DNA from: Rubrivivax sp.
GTDB lineage: Bacteria; Pseudomonadota; Gammaproteobacteria; Burkholderiales; Burkholderiaceae_C
Direction: 5' to 3'
Assembly (NCBI GenBank): GCA_016790395.1
Contig: JAEUPH010000140.1
Span: forward strand, 1-33,707
DNA length: 33,707 bases
How positions within the stretch are numbered: position 1 is the stretch's first letter; the number at the start of each line of letters is the position of its first letter. Both the position numbers and the translations under genes were made by a program. The notes under the pieces were generated by a model that was not told where the DNA came from, did not search any database, and was given only the letters and a program-made list of their open reading frames with translations. Positions 31,333 to 33,707 of this stretch are shown one piece after another.

Positions 31333-31704
31333 GTGCCGGCGTCCCGCGCGCTTCTGCCTGAAGACCAGCTGCACCCGGCCATCCGCGAGCGCGTGGCCGG
31401 CTGGCACGCGGCCACCGTGGCCGAGGCGCAGGCCGCCATCGCCCGCCATGCCGTGGTGGTGATCGGCATGCACCAGAACCCCTTCGTGAAGAAGGCGCGG
31501 GCGGCGCTGGACGCCGCCGGCGTGGCCCACCACGACATCCTGATCGGCAACTACTTCAGCGAATGGCGCCGGCGCACGGCGCTCAAGCTGTGGACCGGCT
31601 GGCCCACCTTCCCGATGGTCTTCGTCAAGGGCTTGCTCGTGGGTGGCGCCGATGACCTGAACGCGCTGATCGCCAGCGGCGAGCTGAAGCAACGCCTGGC
31701 CTGA
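31333..31704 (+). CDS. Glutaredoxin-fold protein lacking cysteine
   Basis: A 123-aa protein with a glutaredoxin-like fold. The start is GTG 31333, 4 bp after the thioredoxin gene stop. The opening strand VVVIGMHQ leads not into a CGFS or CPYC motif but into N49-P50-F51-V52-K53-K54, and the whole protein contains no cysteine. Later parts are well conserved: the WRRRTALKLWTGWPTFPMVFVKG block holds the cis-proline region (P94 in TFP), and LLVGGADDLNALIASGEL is the usual end. It resembles monothiol Grx4-type proteins in everything but the active site, so it cannot work as a thiol reductase. From memory, a related cysteine-free group with NP near this site exists in Burkholderiales and xanthomonads. 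Confidence 0.85.
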   Translation: MPASRALLPEDQLHPAIRERVAGWHAATVAEAQAAIARHAVVVIGMHQNPFVKKARAALDAAGVAHHDILIGNYFSEWRRRTALKLWTGWPTFPMVFVKGLLVGGADDLNALIASGELKQRLA

Positions 31705-31794
31705 AGGCACCGCGGTCCATCCGCGATTCGCCGCCATTCGCCCGCGCCGCCGGCCGTTCGCCGCGGCAGCGCCTGCAGGGCCGCGGCGGCCACG

Positions 31795-31800
31795 CAGAAT
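31795..31800 (+). promoter_or_regulatory. -10-like CAGAAT before the alpha/beta hydrolase gene
   Basis: CAGAAT ends 8 nt before the ATG at 31808, so transcription would start at or next to the start codon, with no room for a Shine-Dalgarno. The same CGCAGAATCCGC string also precedes the thioredoxin gene (29728-29739). Confidence 0.3.
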
Positions 31801-31807
31801 CCGCCGC

Positions 31808-33277
31808 ATGCGAAAGACCACCTCATTCCTGCTCGGCACGATCGTGGCGCTGTGCGCTGCCGCGGCGCCCGCCGCCGAGCTCCGCCCTGGCCTCAAGCCC
31901 TGCCGCCTGAGCGGCCTGGAGAACGACGCCCTGTGCGGCGTGGTCCGGCGCCCGCTGGACCCGGCCCAACCGCAGGGCACGCAGATCGACATCCACTACG
32001 CCGTGCTGCCGGCGCTGGCCCGCAATCGCAAGCCCGACCCGGTCTTCTTCTTCGCCGGCGGGCCGGGCCAGAGCGCCATCGAGCTGGCCGGGCCGGTGGC
32101 CCGCATGCAGGGCCGCGTGCTGAACCGGCGTGACGTGGTGCTGGTGGACCAGCGCGGCACCGGCCGCAGCGCGCCACTGGCCTGCGACGATCCGCCGCCC
32201 ACGGCGCCGCTGGCCGAATCGGCCGACCCCGGCAGCCAGGAACGCCAGATGCGCGAGTGCCTGGCCAAGCTGAAGGCCTTGCCCCACGGCGACCTGCGTC
32301 ACTACACCACCTGGGTGGCGATGCAGGATGCCGACGCCGTGCGCGCAGCGCTGGGCGCAGCGCAGATCAACGTCGTGGGCGGCAGCTACGGCACACGTGC
32401 CGTGCTGGAGTACCTGCGGCAGTTTCCGAAGCAGGTGCGCCGCGCGGTGATCGACGGCGTGGCGCCGCCGGACATGGTGCTGGCGGCCGCCTTCTCCACC
32501 GACAACCAGGCCGCGCTGGACGCCGTGTTCAGCGCCTGCGAGGCCGAGCCGGCCTGCCGCCAGCGCCACCCGCAGCTGCAGCAGAACTGGCGCGGCTTGC
32601 TGGCCAGCTTGCCACGCGAGGCCAGCGTCGCGCACCCGGTGACGGGCGAGGTGCAGAAGATGACGGTCACGCGCGAGCTGGTTCTGGGCCTGGCGCGCGC
32701 GCCGCTGTACGTGCCGGCGCTGGCCTCGGCACTGCCGCAGGCCATCGACGAGGCCTCGCGAGGGCGTTTCGGGCCGATGGTGGGCCTGGCCAGTGCGATG
32801 GGTGGCGGTCGGCTGGGGCGCCTCCAGGCCGGCATGCACTTCTCGGTGGTCTGCGCGGAGGACATCCCGCGCCTGGCGCGTGCCACCGACGCTCCCGGCG
32901 CGGACTTCGGCACCGCCTTTGCCGACCAGTACCGGCGCATCTGCGCCGAGTGGCCGCGCGGCACCGTGCCCGAGGCCTTCTACACGCTGCCCGCGGCGCC
33001 GGCGCCGGTGCTGGTGCTGTCCGGCGGCGCTGACCCGGTGACCCCGCCGCGCCACGGCGAGCGCGTGACCCGGGCCTTGGGCGCGAAGGCGCGCCACGTG
33101 GTGGTGCCGCAGGCGGGCCACGGCGTCATGGCCATCGGCTGCATGCGTGACGCCATCTTCCGCTTCATCGACGAACCCGACGATGGCGAAGCACTCAAGA
33201 CCGAAGCCGGCTGCGCCGAGAAGATGCCGCGGCCGCAGGCCTTCCGGCCCGTCACTGCCGGGGAGGGCACGAAATGA
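31808..33277 (+). CDS. Secreted alpha/beta hydrolase, TAP-like (prolyl/tripeptidyl aminopeptidase type)
   Basis: A 489-aa exported hydrolase. The signal peptide is MRKTTSFLLGTIVALCAAA with cleavage near APAA (about 23). The fold is that of proline iminopeptidase/TAP proteins: oxyanion region FFFAGGPGQSAIE, VLVDQRGTGRS, the nucleophile S193 in VGGSYGTRAVLEYL, the acid D409 in LSGGADPVTPP and the base H438 in QAGHGVMAIGC. A helical lid insertion fills about 235-360 and several cysteines suggest disulfides. It likely releases N-terminal residues from peptides, but an esterase role is possible. The stop overlaps the ABC ATPase start as ATGA, so the two are translationally coupled. Confidence 0.92.
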   Translation: MRKTTSFLLGTIVALCAAAAPAAELRPGLKPCRLSGLENDALCGVVRRPLDPAQPQGTQIDIHYAVLPALARNRKPDPVFFFAGGPGQSAIELAGPVARMQGRVLNRRDVVLVDQRGTGRSAPLACDDPPPTAPLAESADPGSQERQMRECLAKLKALPHGDLRHYTTWVAMQDADAVRAALGAAQINVVGGSYGTRAVLEYLRQFPKQVRRAVIDGVAPPDMVLAAAFSTDNQAALDAVFSACEAEPACRQRHPQLQQNWRGLLASLPREASVAHPVTGEVQKMTVTRELVLGLARAPLYVPALASALPQAIDEASRGRFGPMVGLASAMGGGRLGRLQAGMHFSVVCAEDIPRLARATDAPGADFGTAFADQYRRICAEWPRGTVPEAFYTLPAAPAPVLVLSGGADPVTPPRHGERVTRALGAKARHVVVPQAGHGVMAIGCMRDAIFRFIDEPDDGEALKTEAGCAEKMPRPQAFRPVTAGEGTK

Positions 33278-33707
33278 TCGAGGTACTGGGCCTGCAGAAG
33301 GCCTTCCAGCAAGGCGCGGGGCGCAAGAAGCGCACCGTGCAGGCGGTGTCCGACGTGCACTTCAAGGCCGCCGACGGCTGCATCACGGGCCTGCTTGGCG
33401 CCAATGGCGCGGGCAAGACCACCACGCTGCGCATCGCCGCGGCGCTCATCCCGCCCGACGCCGGCCAGGTGCGCGTGGACGGCATCGACGTCGTGACCGA
33501 GCCGGCGCGTGCGCTGGCCCGCATGGGCGTGCTGAGCGACGCGCGCGGCTTGTATCCGCGGCTGACGGCGCGCGAGAACATCGTGTACTACGGGCGGCTG
33601 CACGGCATGACCGAAGAAGCCGCCGCGGCGCGTGCCGGGACACTGGCCGAGATGCTGGACATGAAGCCGCTGCTGGACCGCCGCACCGACGGCTTCAGCC
33701 AGGGCGA
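33274..33707 (+). CDS. natA: ABC transporter ATP-binding protein, NatA-type (3' end missing)
   Basis: First 144 residues of an ABC ATPase that runs off the window. ATG 33274 overlaps the hydrolase stop (ATGA) and has GGGGAGGG upstream. Walker A is GANGAGKTT. The Q-loop region reads GVLSDARGLYPRLTARENI; here Asp replaces the usual glutamine, as in NatA-type sodium exporter ATPases. The signature motif begins as FSQG and the window ends inside it. Walker B and the H-loop are outside. The partner membrane protein (NatB-like) should lie next. Sodium export is inference from the family; some relatives move other substrates. Confidence 0.88.
   Translation, partial: MIEVLGLQKAFQQGAGRKKRTVQAVSDVHFKAADGCITGLLGANGAGKTTTLRIAAALIPPDAGQVRVDGIDVVTEPARALARMGVLSDARGLYPRLTARENIVYYGRLHGMTEEAAAARAGTLAEMLDMKPLLDRRTDGFSQG

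Noticed and set aside
1-33707. tRNA or rRNA genes, insertion sequences, phage or CRISPR elements
   Set aside because: No cloverleaf-like segment, transposase motif, integrase or repeat-spacer pattern was recognised on either strand.

Overview
The window is GC-rich, densely coded chromosomal DNA from a betaproteobacterium. The best fit is Burkholderiales of the Rubrivivax/Leptothrix/Ideonella/Roseateles type. This rests on the yidC-mnmE pair, a kefB-kdsD-kdsC-lptC cluster, the glycine-rich cold-type RRM protein, NnrU, and a PEP-CTERM/PrsT locus. The genus cannot be fixed from the sequence alone. No rRNA, tRNA, CRISPR array, insertion sequence or phage gene was seen.

Layout. 1-4077 (+): end of yidC, a structured 300-bp intergenic stretch, mnmE, and a sodium:solute symporter with a TTG start. 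4049-8319 (-): a KefB-type potassium/proton antiporter, then a Tat-signal metallo-beta-lactamase hydrolase, an exported histidine phosphatase and apt. 8355-11431 (+): kdsD, kdsC and lptC (Kdo and LPS export), followed by a coupled short-chain dehydrogenase where lptA/lptB would be expected. 11517-12014 (-): RRM protein with a long glycine tail, facing a good hairpin terminator. 12240-14512 (+): MarC-type membrane protein coupled to a GMC flavin oxidoreductase, then a candidate structured small RNA ending in a textbook terminator (14542-14690). 14790-17400 (+): an HDOD protein and a long-chain acyl-CoA synthetase. 17416-20550: a small membrane-anchored protein of unknown function (-), a second sodium:solute symporter (+), a MaoC hydratase (-) and NnrU (+).

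20692-25620 is more accessory in character. It holds a 92-aa conserved small protein, a DUF4397 lipoprotein, a pirin (-), and a three-gene run of DUF427, a predicted winged-helix/PD-(D/E)XK protein and an EAL-like/HDOD protein. 25700-29602 (-) is a two-gene PEP-CTERM locus: prsT (TPR protein of the exosortase system) and a PEP-CTERM surface protein. The latter has a sigma-54-type promoter (GG-N10-GC) and an upstream dyad. No exosortase, prsK/prsR or rpoN gene lies in the window, so control and sorting must come from elsewhere. 29769-31704 (+) pairs an exported WCPPC thioredoxin-like protein with a glutaredoxin-fold protein that has no cysteine at all. 31808-33707 (+) is a secreted TAP-type alpha/beta hydrolase coupled to the start of a NatA-type ABC ATPase that runs off the edge.

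Themes: cell-envelope biogenesis (YidC, Kdo/LptC, PEP-CTERM/PrsT, lipoprotein), ion and solute transport (KefB, two SSS symporters, ABC), lipid and redox metabolism, and several genes that look leaderless. The most interesting items are the sigma-54/PEP-CTERM unit, the PD-(D/E)XK-like protein, the cysteine-free glutaredoxin, the candidate sRNA, and a nine-codon leader ORF that overlaps the kdsD start codon.
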